Part shown: piece by piece, positions 45,901 to 60,900 of the stretch
Layout of the letters: every line of letters begins with the position of its first letter
How positions within the stretch are numbered: the first letter of the stretch is position 1
Origin: Paroedura picta
Lineage: Eukaryota; Chordata; Lepidosauria; Squamata; Gekkonidae
Direction: 5' to 3'
Assembly (NCBI RefSeq): GCF_049243985.1
Contig: NC_135376.1
Span: forward strand, 43,505,001-43,569,000
Length of the DNA stretch: 64,000 nucleotides
Notes under the pieces: model-generated
The model's database searches: none
Seen by the model: the letters and a program-made list of their open reading frames with translations, nothing else
What the model was told of the DNA's origin: nothing
Position numbers and translations under genes: made by a program

Positions 45901-48900
45901 AAGTAAAGATATAAAAACATGCAAACTCATCTAGTATATATTTCTTCCTGCCTGCATGAACCTGCATTTTAGAGGAATGAACAAAGATATAATAAATGAT
46001 CTGTCAAAGTACTTTCCTTGAAGACCATGCTAACCTCAGGGGAGTAACTACATAATTGGAAGTTTGGTGTGACTTGTGTATTGTAGCTACTTCTGATTGT
46101 GGTCTAGGAAGCAATTATAGGCTTTTTGGCTCCTATGATCATTAAGGAATATTCAAGTTGTCAGTGCTTAGTTATTCAAATAGCTAAAGTCATCTATTTT
46201 ATATTTATATATTTTATATTTAAATTTTTAGACCATCACTCCTGGACTCACCCAGCTCACGGTGGTTTACATAAAATCTAAAAAAACCCATAAAACAATA
46301 ACCATACAAAATCAAGATGGTGGTAAAATCACAACTACAGGATAACACATTTCACCCCCACCCAACCTGACCCCCATGCACAACAGCTGCCAATCCTCCA
46401 GAGGGCAGCCTCAAAAAGTGTGTTCTGGCAGGCTATTACAGGCCTGCACGGAGAGGGAGCAACTATTCCTAGCTTGGACCTCAACCAAACACTTGGTAGA
46501 AGAGCTCCGTCTTACAGGCCCTGTGGAATGTTGATGGCTCCATCAGCTATCAGCCCTTAACTCTTCCAGGAGCTCATTCCACCAGTTTGGGGCCAGGTCT
46601 GAAAAGGCCCTGGCCTTGGTTGAGGCCAGGCTTACCAACCGGGGACAACCAGCAGATTCTTACCCACAGAGTATGGAGCCCTGCAAGGGGCATAAGGAGA
46701 CAAGTAGTCCCTCAAGTAAGTGGGGCTCAGGCTGTGGATGGTCTTGAAGGTAAGTACCAAAACCTTGAAACTAATCTGGAAGCCAATCAGCAACCAATGC
46801 AACTGCCTCAGCATAGGCTGGACATGGACCCTCCAAGATAACCTTGTGAGGACCCTAGTGCATTTTGCACGAGCTATAATTTCCGGGTCAGAGATAAGGG
46901 AAGGGCCATGTAGAGCAGGGGTAGTCAAACTGCGGCCCTCCAGATGTCCGTGGACTACAATTCCCATGAGCCCCTGCCAGCAAATGCTGGTAGGGGATCA
47001 TGGGAATTGTAGTCCATGGACATCTGGAGGGCCGCAGTTTGACTACCCCTGGTGTAGAGAAAGTTACAGAAGTCTAGTCTGGAAGTGACTGTTGCATGGA
47101 TCAGTGTAGCCAGGTGGTCCAAGGACTACTAGAGCACTAGTAGCCTAGCCTGGCTTAGATGGAAAAGCGCCACTTGGGCTACTTTCATGACCTGAGCCTC
47201 CATAGATAATGAGGCATCAAAGATCACCCCCAAACTCCTGGCTGCAGGTACAGCCATAAGCTGCACCCCATCCAGGCAGGGGAGACGCACTTCCTGATCC
47301 TGTCCCCTTCTACCCAGCCAAAGGTCCTCCATCATGGAGGGGTTGAGTTCCAGGCAACTCTTCCTGAGCCATCCAGTCACTACTTCCAAACAACTGGCTA
47401 ATGTTTCTGGGTGGGAGTCCAGTTGGCCATCCATCAGGAGACAGAACTGGGTGTCATCCATCTGGTATTTTAGAGACACGACAGAAAAATTAGTTGAAAG
47501 TCATAGCTTACTCATGTCATTAGATTTAGAGAACACATGGATTGCTTCCTGTCTCACCATTCATGTGCCCTCTTGCCTTTTTATACTATAATACTATCCC
47601 ACCTGTCTATCTTCTCCTGATAGCCAGGAGAGTCAGCTGGGTTAGTCCTGTATCGCTTTTCCAGCCCATAGAGAGATATCATGTTCAACATTATTATTGC
47701 TGTAGCATTTTTTTTTTGTGGTTAGAAGGAGCACTGAAGGGTATCCCAGTTCAGTGGCATATGACTACATGAAGCTCCCTTAATTCTGAGTCAGACCCAT
47801 TGGTCTATTCAGGTTTGTGTTGTCTGCTTTAATTGGCAGCAACTCTCAAATGGAGGTCTATAATGACAGCTACTATCTGATATTTTAACTGGAAATGCGA
47901 GGTATTGAACCTGTGGCCTACTGAATGCAAAGCTGATGAAGTACCACTGAGCCATAGCCTTACCCCATACAGCCAAGATAAGACTGCAGTGCTCTTTATT
48001 GGTAGGGACAACTACTGATTAAGGGAAGAGCAAGTCACTCTTCCACTCTTGAGATTGCCTTGAGATAAATGCTTCTCAACTCATGATCACATGAAGCTTC
48101 CTTCTACCAGGTCAGACTATATAATAATAATAATCTTTATTTTTTTTATCCCTCCCTTTCTAAATAGCTCATTTGACATATGTAGCCATTATTAAATAGC
48201 TCACTCTATTTAAAAGTTCATTTGACCTATGCAGCCATTACTATCTGCCCTGATACCAACTCTCCAAAGTCTGAAGTGGAAGTCTATTTAACTGAGCTGT
48301 GCAAGCAGGATAAATTGCATTGAGCTGTAAGCTAGGTATATTCCCATTTCTAAATTTTATTTTAAGAACTGTTGCCAAGTTTAGCACGGTAAGCTACAGG
48401 ACAGAATTTCATCTTGCATCTTTTTTTAGGAGTGAAAGCTGGGACACGCACCGTATTGGATGTTGTGGAAACCTTGGGGTAAGTTGAACTTTGTGTAATA
48501 TCCCAGCCAATTCATTGTCCCAAGACAGAACTCCTTGGTTTGCTGTAAAGTTACATGTAAATAAAATGCTTGAAAAGTGGGGATGTGTTCCCTGTAGTTC
48601 CAGACTAGTTAATGAAAGTAACATCTGGCTGCCTAGATGCTAATATGAATTTCAACTGGATTATATAATCCAAGAGACTTCCCGGTATGTCCCTAATAGC
48701 CTGGGAGGTGAGGTTGCCTCCTTGGCCCACATGGGTGACCTTGATGAAGAACATAATGTTACCAGCTCCTCCTTTGAAGAGAGACTCCAGGACTGTTTGG
48801 AGGGTTAAGCTGTTGGCTGCCTTATGTGATGGAGTCCAGGACTGGGACAGCCGAGGACACTAAGCCTGGAAGCCTTAGTCCAAATGCTGACTTCAGGTAC

Positions 48901-51900
48901 AAACTCACTGGCTTTTTTTGTCACATGATTTTTTTGTCCTGTGTTAAATAACAAGGAATTAAGCAGTAGCGAGAAAATAGGAAACCCAGGCCAGAATACT
49001 GTAATCATGAATTATATATCTCAGGAAGAGGGGAAATGGTGGCAGCAATTTGAAGCAGTTCAACAGGATTGGGAGTATTCATGGAAAGGAGAGGAGAGTA
49101 TTCCCACTTCCCCATCAAACTATGCTGCATCTGTGTTTTGTACAGCACCAAATATACTCATCAGTTTTAAAGAAATGAAAAAGCAGAGGAGTAACAAGAG
49201 CTGCCAAGCATGTGACTAGTTCTCAGCCTTCTGACTCCAAGAGGACTGTTACTACTCAAAACATATCTACTTTTTCCTTCCCTCTGTGCCATAAGATTGA
49301 AGGGCAACACTGAAGCAACACAGGCATAGTGAAGAAGAGTACTGCTGTCTGCCTTCGAGGAGCCTAGACATTTTTAATCTCCACCAGACATGCTTCCTAA
49401 TTTCTAGAGATGCTTACTATTCCCCTCATCTCTTAGGTTTGGGGTTCTATATGACTAAATGCTTACTAGAGTGGAACGTCACAGTGCAAGGTTCTTCTGG
49501 AAATATTTCTTTGAATGCACACACAGAAATGAAAATGAAGTAAACCTCTTCAAGATTTTTAATTTTATAGTTAGATTTCTATACCTCTTCTTTTTCGGGA
49601 TTGCTGACTCAGGGTGGTTCACAGCATGGAATTATAAATGACCTAACTGAAATCAACAACTATTCAATAAACTCTGGATATAAAACTTATTTTATATCCG
49701 CATCAGCCGTGGTCTTAGTTTTTGCCTCCCCATCTCCTGTTCGTCGGGTGAGTTACTTTAGGAGGGCCCATATAATGGTGTCATTTTCTGTCATTCACTA
49801 GCCCCAACCGAAAGCTTGGCAGAAGGGCTTTGTTTTGCAGTTCCTTCGAAACTGATGTTCTGCAGGGCCCACCGCTCTTCCAAGAGCTGATTCCACCAAG
49901 TAGGGGCCAGGGCCGGTTGTGGCCAGACATACTTCTCTAGGGCAGAGGATCACCAGCCAGTTCATACTGACAGAGGTATGGGAGGTATAGTCAGCTAAGT
50001 GGCCTCTCAGGTATGTTGGGGCCAGACCATGAATGGCCTTGAAGGTCAGTACCAGAACCTTGAACTTGATCCAGAATTCAACTGGGGGTCAGTGTAGTTG
50101 CCTAAGAATAGGCTAAATATGGGCCCTCCAAGGAGTTTTGATGAGGACCCAAACTGCTACATTCTGGACCAGTTGCAGTTTCCAGGTCAATGACAGGGGT
50201 AGGCCCACATTGAGTGAATTACAGAAGTCTAGCCAAGAGGTGACCGTCATGTTAATCACTGTGGCTAGGTGCTCTTAGGTAGGGTGCTAGTAGCTTGGCC
50301 AGCAGATATGGTAGAATGCCAATTGAGCTACTCTGGTGGTCTGAGCCTCCATAGATAGGGAGGAATCAAGAATCATGCCTAAATTCCTAGTGGATGGTGC
50401 AGCCATTAATTGCACACTGTTTAGGCAAGGCAAGCACACTTCCTCTCCTGGTCCTTTCCTACCCAGACACAGGACCTCCTGGAGGGGTTGAGTTTCAAAC
50501 AGCTCTGCTTGATCCAGACCATCACTGCTTCCATACAACTGGCAAATGTCTCTGGAGGTGAGCCTGGGCAGCCATCCATCAGGAGATACTGGGTGTCATC
50601 AGCATATTGATGGCACCCAAGCCCAAATCTCTGAACCAGATGGACTAGAGGGCACATAAAGATGTTGAATAGAATGGGGGATAGAACTCTGCCATGCAGA
50701 ACGCCACATGGAAGCTGGCAGCAGTATTATGATTGTCTCCCACTGCAACCTTCTGTCCACGACCACGGAGAAAGGAGATCAGCTATTGTAAGGCTGTCAT
50801 AAGCTGTGAGTCAAAAGCTCATGATCTACCATGTCAAATGCTGCTGTGAGTTCTAGCATCATGAGTAGCACCAACCCACCTCAAACCAGCTGGCGCTGGA
50901 GATCATCCATCAGGGCAACCAGTCCTGTCTCCACCCCATAGCCAGGTTGGAAACCAGTCTGGAATGGGTCAAAGGCCGAAGCTTCAACTAGGTATGCTAT
51001 GAGTTTGCCCATGGTGGCCCTTTCAACCACCTTCTCCAGATTCACCTCAGGAGTTCTGAAAAATGTTTTGTAATTGCTGAAAGGTTTTATACATTTTAAG
51101 GTCTTTATACACTGGAAAAGAGTGTTTTGGTACTGCACAAAACTAACCCCATTTACCTTTGCAGGCTCACTTTGAATAAGCGTACATAGGATGAAGCTCT
51201 TTGGACAACCTATCCAAATAGGTCTATTCAGAATCCTAGTCATGTCTGTTCAATCAGTCTTAGCCCTAGTAAAGCATTATTATAGGATTACACTGTAGGT
51301 GATATTGAGCCAGTCATTCTCTCTCTGCCTAATCTACCTTATAGGGTTGTTATGAGGAAGAAAATGTACCCACTCTTCAGTTCCATGGAGAAAGGGCTGA
51401 ATAAAAATGTACTAGATAGACTTGGTCCAGGCTAAGTGCAACGAAGGAGAACGCTGGGAAGAGAATCTGGGAAAAGATGGCTTTTTGAATGATGAAATTG
51501 TTACTGAATGTGACTTCTGTGGAGAGAATGCTTTGTTCACATTACGATGGCGTTCAAGATTCATGGAGCCATTCCTTTATAGTGAGCAATACCAAGCCTT
51601 ATTAATCATTTCTGACTAATCAGCCTCCCATCTGTTCTCTTCCTGAAATCCTACTCAGAAAATAAAATCTTTGAGCAGCTGATGCTGAGATACTGTGTTT
51701 AGAGTGAGCTTTTCTGTTGGCGTCTAGAAAAATATGGCATGTTTAACACTAGGTTGGAGGACGTTCCTCCAAAGGTGTCTTCCTCCAACTAAAGTGGTCC
51801 TTACTCCAATGCAAGAACTAACTAAGTTGGAGGAAATATCCTTTGGGTAGAAAAAGCCTTCAGATCTAGTAGTAGGATGCATGCTACTGGTTGTTTATAA

Positions 51901-54900
51901 AATAGATCTAGAGTTTAGATCCTGCACACACAATATCAATGTATCTCAATGATATTAGAGCTATGGACAGACAAGCCAGATCTTTCTACAAAAGTCCCAG
52001 ATTTGCAGAATAATTTGAAATTTTAAAAGGGGATGGGGTTAGGCCCCCTCAAAAATAATAGAAGCAGCATCTGTAGCTTGAAGAAACAGTAGCCATGCTA
52101 GGCAACTAAAACAGTATTGCTAAGCCTCTACGCCTTGGTTTCTGTCAGTAAAAGGCAGGAGGAAGGGCCTTTTCCAGGATATTTTGGCTTATCTTGGAAT
52201 TTGCTGCTACTTTACTTTCATGACTTACCCGGGACTGGCTGCTTGCTACTGTTCAGCAGCAGCCACATGACAGAAGCCCATGTGGTGTAGTGGTTAGAGT
52301 TTCAGGCTAGGATTTAATGAGGGGTTTGAATCCCCGTGGCTCACTGGATGATCTTGAGACAGTAACACATTCTCAGCCTAACATACCTTGCAGGGTTGTT
52401 GTGAGGATAAAATGGAGGAGAGAGGAATGCTTTGAGCTGTTTTGAATCTCCATTGTGAAGAAAGGGATATAAATGAAGTAAATAATAAATATGGCCGAAT
52501 ATACACGGGAATAAAATACACGGCAATAAAAACTGGGTGGTTGTGAAGGAAAAAAGAATGCTCAGCATATGGGATGAGAAAAATTAAAAAGTGTGGGGAG
52601 GGAGGATACAGGAGAAAGTGAGGTGCCTGTAGTAAGTCCTTGTGGGTTTGCCACTGCACCTGAAAAGCAGCACCATGCAGTAGCTGGCCTTGAGCGTAGT
52701 TTCCCTAGGGAGAAGGGAAGCTGAATCTCAGGGCACGTAAAGGTAGTTTGGCTGGTTGGTGTGAAGGAGAGAATGAAGGAGGAAAAGAGGAAAGATTATG
52801 GGGGCTTTCAGGAAAGAGAAATGAGAAATAGGAGGGAAGAAAATGAGATGGTCCCCACAAGTCCTTGCAGGCCCTCACTTGTGTTTTCTTTTTCATGTGT
52901 GGTCTTGGAAACCATTCTTTATTTTCTGTCTCCAACACAGATCCCCACTTGAGAATGCAGACCCTCAAATGCGTGCACGGGGTCTTCAGATGCTCTCAGA
53001 AGTCCTGCTACAATGCTGCTCTCTGCTTCAAGAAAAAGAAGGTGGGGTTACATATGATGCCTTCCCATTGAGCTGGTTCCTCATTACTTGCAAGGCAGGG
53101 GGAGTGCTGCCTCAGGTCTCCGCCCTCAAAGGATTGTATCAAAGATTGTCTCAACATCTAGGGGCATTAGGTGGGACTAATTCAGTGGCAAGGCAGCACC
53201 AGCATACTATATGTAGTCCTCAGTGGCAACAAAGCACATTCTGCTGAAAACCTTGATACTTTTATAAAATGCTTAAACTGTTGGTTAGTTTAGCAGAGAC
53301 ATTTACTAGCTTTGTGGTAGTTAAGGTCTGTTGAAAGGATCTCACAGGAATGTTCTATTAACTTACATGGTTGATAAAAAGCAGTTCTCTCTGCTGGGGG
53401 TGGAAGGCAAGGAAGAAGCTTTGAAAAGGTTGTGATGACTGCAAAGGAGCTGTTTCACTGTTAGTTTTTGACATAAAAAAATAATTTGTTGACTTTACCC
53501 TGCCTTTCTTTTTAGTGGGGACCCAAAATGGTTTATATCATTCTCCTCTCCTCCCATTTGTCCTCACAACAACCCTGTGAATTTGGTTAGGCTGAGAGTG
53601 TGTGATGCACACAAGCTCACTCTGCAATTTTCTGTGGCAGAATGGAGGTTTGCACCTGGGTATCCCAGATCCTAGTGGACATTCTAACCCCTGTGCCCTG
53701 CTGGCTCCTGCAATACTGCACAGTGCCTGGGGCAGCACAGGGAGGGAGGACTTGTCTGAATGGCTTGATTGCCATGTGTCACTGCAGTCCTTGCCTGGCA
53801 AGAGCCAGCTTGGTGTAGTGGTTAGGAGTGTGAAAGCAAGAAAGAGTGCATTTGATAACTAAGAGCCAGCTTGGTATAGTGGTTAGGAGTGCAGACCTTT
53901 AATCTGGCAAGCCAGGTTTGATTCCACGCTCCCCAACATGCAACCAACTGGGTGACCTTGGGCTGACCACAGCACTGATAAAGCAGTTCTGACTGAGCAG
54001 AATATCAGGGCTCTCTCCGCCTCCCCTACCTCACAGGGTGTCTGTTGTGGGGAGAGGATAGGGAAGGTGACTGTAAGCCGCTTCGGGTAGAGAAAAGCAG
54101 CATATAAGAACCAACTCTTCTTCCTCCTCCCCTCCCCCCCATAAATATACATACAGTCCTAAAAGTTGCTGTTCTTGATGGTGCTGGTCAGTGAGTGCTT
54201 TCCCAAAGGTTCCTCACCATAGTGTGTTCCACAGCTCTCTGCCAACACATTTATTCTTAGTTTCTTGTCCCTTAAGTCATAGAGACTGGTGATCAGAGGT
54301 GTCCTGCAGTGACATCCTGGACCCAGCAATGTTCTACGAAATGCATGACCCTAACAGTGTTTGTAGTTTTGTTTTCTAGAATGTCCAATTTCACTCTGTT
54401 TTTTGTGTCATGGTGGAACCAATTGCACATTTCACCTGCCACCTGTCAAAGAATTTTCTGTCTTACAAGTGAGCCCTGGGAGGAGAATGTAGCTGGGCAG
54501 CTTATAGTGACCCAGTATTGTCCACCATTCTCGCTAGTGGCGATGCCAACTTACTCCATGCTGATTTTCCTTGGTTGATGGCCACTTCCTGCTATCATTT
54601 CTGATGACGCTTGTCTGTTCCAGTGACCCACCTTGTTTTGTTCTTCGAGAACCGACTGAAAGATCATCATGTTGTCATTCCCTCTGTGCTGCAAGGACTC
54701 AAAGCTCTGGTAGGAATTTGTTGTTCTTGCCACACTTAATACAGTTAAATGTAATCAGTACTTGGGAGATTGCCATGTCTATCTGTCGCCATAGGTGGAG
54801 TGCTGCCTTTTCTCCAAAGGTAGAAAAGCTCAAAGCAGTTAATTAATTCAAGGGCAGCAGATCAGCAGGTCTACCACATTTAAGCATGATCAGTAGGAGA

Positions 54901-57900
54901 AGCAGTCGGTGATCCTAGTAACATAAAGGTGCTGGGAGTTGCTGATATGTTGATTTCGTCTGGCTATCCCTGGGATATGGATCTCAGACTTCATAGTGCT
55001 TGATTGTTTCCTTTTCATGACTGGGACATTGTCACACTGCTGACTTCCTTGACTTGTGCCCATGGAATTCAATTCATGTAGTTTACAAAGTAGTGTTCAG
55101 GGATTCTGGGAATTGTTGCAGAGAACCAGTCCCTAATATTAGTGGGCCCTGAATTTTTGTGCTGTTTCATGTCTATCTCTAGAGTATGTGTGCAGTATTA
55201 GCTCCAGGCCTGGCAGTGTCGGTTCTCAAAGCCATCTTCCAGGAGGTTCATGTACAGGTGAGTTTGGGGGAGCTCTGTTGGATTGGTCATTTGAGTTCTC
55301 TATCTGTGCTTCTTCCTTCCTATTCCCTGGACAACATGTGAATTAGGTTAATCTGGCTTTCTGCCTGCTGCCTGCAGTGCAGTGAAGTACGGTAGGCATT
55401 TTCCTTCTTTGCTGGGATGTGCTCATCCATTCTCTCTCTGCTTGAAGAGGATTGAGGCATAAAGTTAGGAACTGGTGTTTGTAGTCTTTGAATGTTCTCC
55501 CGTGGCCGCTGGAATTTGTGGGAACAACACTAGGAAATCTGAGATGCAAAGAACCTTGGATGGTCCCAGAACTTTTGGTTGGGTTACCTCATCTCTTGAA
55601 CTTTCTGTTCTTTGGCCCTCACAGTAAAGGATCTTAGTTTATAACCTCTTCCCCTTCTGAGCTGCACTTCTGTTTTGCATCCCTTGGCAGAGAATAATTG
55701 GGTTATTTTAAGAAAGGGAACAAAGATGATCCAAGAAATTATCGGGTAGTTAGTTTGATGTCAATTCCAGGAAAGGTTTTAAATTATTAAGGGGTGTGTT
55801 TGGGGACATTTGGAGAGACACACTGTGACAGTTAAATCTCAGTGCAGTCTTTTTTAGGAATAAGTCACGCCAGACCAATCTGGTCTCTTTTTTTCCCAAT
55901 ACAGTTACTAGTTTGGTGGGTAAGGGGGAGTGCTGTGGATGTAGGTAGACTGTTTGGATTTTAGCAAAGCTTGTGAAATGGTGCCTCGGATTGTTCTCAT
56001 TGCGAAGCTGGTGAGATCTGGACTAGACCTCCATTACTATTAGGTGGATTAAGGCCTGGTACGTGATGCCAAGGTTCATTCAACACTCTATCAGTCTCCC
56101 TTGTAAAGTGGTGAATTTGTCATTGTGGGTTTAAGTATTGATTGGCTACCTACATGTTGAGATTATTATAGGTGTACTTTCTGCATTTGCATAGGGTTGA
56201 ACTAGATGACCTGGTAGTCGCTTCCAGTTACGAGATTAGATAAATATGACAGAATGTATTAGAACTGGATGTAGATGGAGATCCATAGACTTCCTAATTG
56301 CCCTTAGCAGATTATCATTTGTTCCCCCACCTCATCTGTATATTTTGCTTCTAGTCTCTGCTACAGTTGGATCGCCATACTGTCTACAGCATTATCACTA
56401 ACTTCATGAGCAGTCGAGAGGCAGGTGAGATGGACACATGTGAAAGGGTTGCATTAAAAGCAGAGATTCATGTTGAGTGCTTTGAGGACTTCTCTATTTC
56501 CTGCTTCTGTTCACAGAGTTGAAGAGTCTGGGTGCTGATTTCACCTTTGGCTTCATCCAGGTGATGGATGGGGAAAAGGACCCTCGCAACCTGTTAGTGG
56601 CTTTCCAGATTGTACGAGACATCATTGTAAAGGGCTATGCTCTTGGTAGGTTACTTACTAGGCTGGCTGATTTGGTGAGAGACAACAACAACAAAGGGTG
56701 GGAGACAAAAAAACCCAACCTGGAATGGAGCAGAGAACCTAAAAAGGTTGAGAAAACTGCAACTTTATATGATATAAAATATATGACATCCGATTTTTTT
56801 TTATGAAACGCAAATATATAGTGACATTTTTTCTATAGGTCACACATACATAAGTTATATCCTAACATCCAAGGACTTAATGTATTTTGACCTATACAGC
56901 TCTTCCTCACAGGTCAATATTAAGCATACACAATTGTTTTAAAACACAGATATACATAAAATATGTTTGTGCGACATTTTTCAGTCACCAGGATAGTAAA
57001 CCAACATCTATATTCAAGTAAAAGTCCCTTGCATGTCCACTAGACATTAAAAGTTCTTATAAAAATTCTTATATAAATCAGGACTTTTCAAAGGGCTGCC
57101 TTCAATAACCTTCCCTGGTTGTAAACAGAACCCACAGCATAGTGGACTATTTCTTCTCCCAATTGGTGGGTTGTCTCAAGAGTGCATCAGATGTTATGGA
57201 TCCTGGCCAGGAGCTCCATAGGTTTACAGAAGTGCCAAAGAACTGACACAAGAAATCTGGGTTTACTTATGAGGAGATCTTTAAGAACACTTCAGAGTTA
57301 TTAAAGCAGATTCAGGCTAAGCTTCAGTCCACTGGCCTCAAAAGCACTGTGCACATAGACCAAAGCTTAGCCAAACTTCAAGACTGTAAGCATCACTAAA
57401 ACTAGGTCTTGTACCCTTAATGCTGGCTGAGAGCCCAAAGAATGATTAATTAAGCTATCCCCAACACTTGGATAAGCCAGGCTGCCTTGCATCTGGCTTC
57501 CACTGGGGGGGTGGGGTATGGGGGGACAATCCAGGCCTTGAAGGGAAGCACTACTAACAAGCACGAGAGTGGAAAAGTTCCCCTGAGAGCAGCTAGTACT
57601 GTCCTCTCAGGACCCAGGGCAGCTAGACATCAGCATGTGGCAAAGTTGGAGTTACCTGAGCCAGTACACCAGATGGTCTGCAGATGACTAGGCCATCTTA
57701 TACATTTTCTCAGCCTCCACCCTATGGTTTGGTTTGAATTTGTAGTATATAGCCTCTGCCCATCATGAGGATTTACAGTGCTGCCGTCTGCCTTTCAGGG
57801 CCCTTTGTAGAGGAGCTATTTGAGGTGACATCCTGCTACTTCCCAATCGACTTTGTTCCTGTGAGTGAGTTCATCGGGTGCTGTCACACTTCTTTGTTTC

Positions 57901-60900
57901 TAGTCATACCTCCCTGCTGGGCTAGAACTGTTGCAACAGAATAACTGGTGATGCCTGGGGCTGAGGGTATCTGTGGTGAGATTTATTCAGTGAAACACAG
58001 CCTGTAATAGGGAGGGTTTTACAAACAGGGTTTTCAGTCTCTGATTCTGTTTCAGCCTCCAAATGATCCTCATGGAATCCAGAGAGAAGACTTGATTGCC
58101 AGCCTGCGGGCGGTACTGACCTCCACCCCTGCTTTTGCCGAGGTAGAACAGTTACGTAGAATGGATGAAGGTTCTCATTTACATCTGTCCCATTGCCTTA
58201 TGGGATTGCTCTGTTCTTTTTGCTGTGAGCCAGATATCTTTTAGCAGTGCTTTTATGCAGCTGTGGAGTGTAAAGGTAGTGTGGTGTAGTGGTCAGGCAA
58301 AAAAACTGGGGGGGGGGTGAAAATCTGCACTCGACTATGAAGCCCATTGGGTTTCCACCTTTACTTAGCCTATTGCAAAAGAGAACCACAAATGCTGTCT
58401 TGAGCTTCCTGGAGGAAGAATGGAACAAAACATATAGGATATGATGTTCATAATTTGATTTCTTTGGGCTGCATTCAAAATATATCAAAATAAGGAGGTG
58501 CAGCTTTCTATGGAATAACTTGAGATATTTTCTCAAACTTGGAAGATGTTGTTACAGCTGAACACAATGTATATACAGTAAGAGCAAGTATATTGTAGAG
58601 ATAATTTCCCTTCTATAACTGGGATCAGTTCCTTTTAAAACGCAGCTGTCGGGCTTTGCAAGCTTTTTTTGGCAGAAGGTGCAATTAATATTTTTAAAAT
58701 CACCATTTCAAAACAGTTTGGAGCTACTGAGATTCTTAAAAGCTCAATAAACAGCATAAAAGTGCTTTGTGGGTGGGTACATGTTTCCCCACCCTGTAGG
58801 TAACAGTGAAGTCCGGAAATTATGGTATTACCCCTTTCTGTGGGTTGTATATGGGCAATGCCTTGTGGGTGGGAATTGTCTGGTTTCTGGAATATATTTT
58901 ACCATGAAGAACACTAAAGTTTCCACTTTCTTCCCATGCCTCCCCCCTTCCAGTTCCTGCTTCCACTTCTCATTGAGAAAATGGATTCTGATGTACAAAG
59001 TGCCAAGATGGACTCCATACAGACACTGGTAAGAGCACCACTAAAACATCACAAGCTCTATAACTGGAGGCAGTAATTGGGTTGTTTTACTTCTTCAGCT
59101 TCCCTCTGGGCCCAGCATGCAGGTTTCTTCCTCCCCCCACTTCAGTGCCTTATCTAATAATTCAAAGACTGAGGTCTGTGCCAGCCACAGTAGCTTCTTC
59201 ACTGGCCATTGAACCTCTTCCCCTCTAACTTGTTCTTCCAGAATGCTGTGTGCATGATCTATGGACAGAAAGAGCTGAAGGATTTTCTCCCTAGCCTCTG
59301 GTCATCCTTGCGAAGAGAGGTGAGAGGAATGAGGTTTGTGCAGGAGGTGGGGTGTGCTTTGTTTTCTGGGAAAGTGTATGTAGTCTTTGTTCCTGTTCTT
59401 CGTATAGAAATGTCCTCAAAGGGGCATTTTGCCATGGCACAGTACCGTGGAATACGGTTTGCTTCCTAAGGACATGTGGGAGTGCCACTTGAGTTCTGAA
59501 GTCACATTCTCTGTGCAGTTTATACACAAGACACTCTCTTAAGTACAGAGCTGATTCTCCTTCCTCCCTTTCCTCACCCCTGGGGCCAGGTGTTCCAGAC
59601 AGCAAGCGAGAGGATTGAATTAGAGGGCCTGTCTGCTTTGCGTGCTCTGTCAACATGTTTGTCCCGCTCAGTGCTCAGCTCGGATGATGAAGATCTTCTG
59701 GATTCCTTCCTTAGAGGCATTCTGCAGGGTAACCATTGCTGGAACATATAACCTTTGACGAGAGATGGTGTGGCATAGTGGTTAGAGTATTGAGTTAGGA
59801 TGTGGGTTACCCAGTTTGAATCCTTGCTTGGCTTTGGAAGCATACTTAGTGACATTGGACCAGTCACACACTCACTCCTAACCTACGTCATGAGATGGCA
59901 TTTGTGAAGATAAAATGGAGGAGGGGAAAGCAATGTTGTAAGCTGCTTTGCATCCTCATTGGGGAGGACAGCAGCACGTAAGTACTTAATACAGACTGGA
60001 CAGCCACTTGAAGGACACTCTACTGACACAATTCTATTTGTAAGAAATGACAAGGAGGATGAGAGATCTGCTCTCCTGCTTTAGAAAAAGGAGTGGAAAC
60101 CACATCTGTAGTTAGCTTGGGGAAGAAGGCAGAGAGAATAAATTTTGTACTAAGCTTTGAAATGCTGAAGATGAGCAGCATCTTTTTGGAATAAAGGATT
60201 GTTGCTTCTTGGCAGGATTTTAGCAGGGACTTGGATATTCTGTTATCTCTCTCTTACACACTTGTCTTCTTCAGATTGCAGGCACCACCTATGTGAGCCT
60301 GACATGAAGTTGGTGTGGCCAAGCGCAAAGCTCCTGCAGGCAGCTGCAGGGGGTTCCTTACGGGCCTATTACCAGATTACGAGCAGTGTTATTCCGTTAT
60401 TGGTGGAGCAGTATAATAAGCATTTGCAGGTGAGTGAAAGGGGCCTGTGCTGGAGTAGGGAGTCAGGACATGGGGACTGGGCAGCTCCAGTTGCAGACTT
60501 GAGGAAATTTGACTTCTTCTGCAGCTGCCCTCAGCATTTGATTTAGCTTATGGCCTACATAGGGCAGTGGCCTTGATCCATGGCTGTTCTTCCATGCTCT
60601 TAACCCTCTTAATCCAGCCTGTGTCTTCTTGATCTCTTGTAGAGTAGCCAGCGTAGGACAATCTTGGAGGTGCTGCTTGGTTTCTTGGAGCTGCGACAGA
60701 AGTGGAGTCCTGAGGAAGAAGGTGCAGTTTAGCTTCCTGTTACATTTGTACTGGTCCCTTGTAAGGTCTAGCATAACATTAGTTCCTAGGGTTCTGGGGC
60801 CAATTAACACTGCCTCCTTCTCTCCATCTCTTCCAGACAAGAGTCCCCTGCTTTGCTCTAAAGATACTCTGTGCTCCATAGTGTTCTCGGCACTTGTTGA

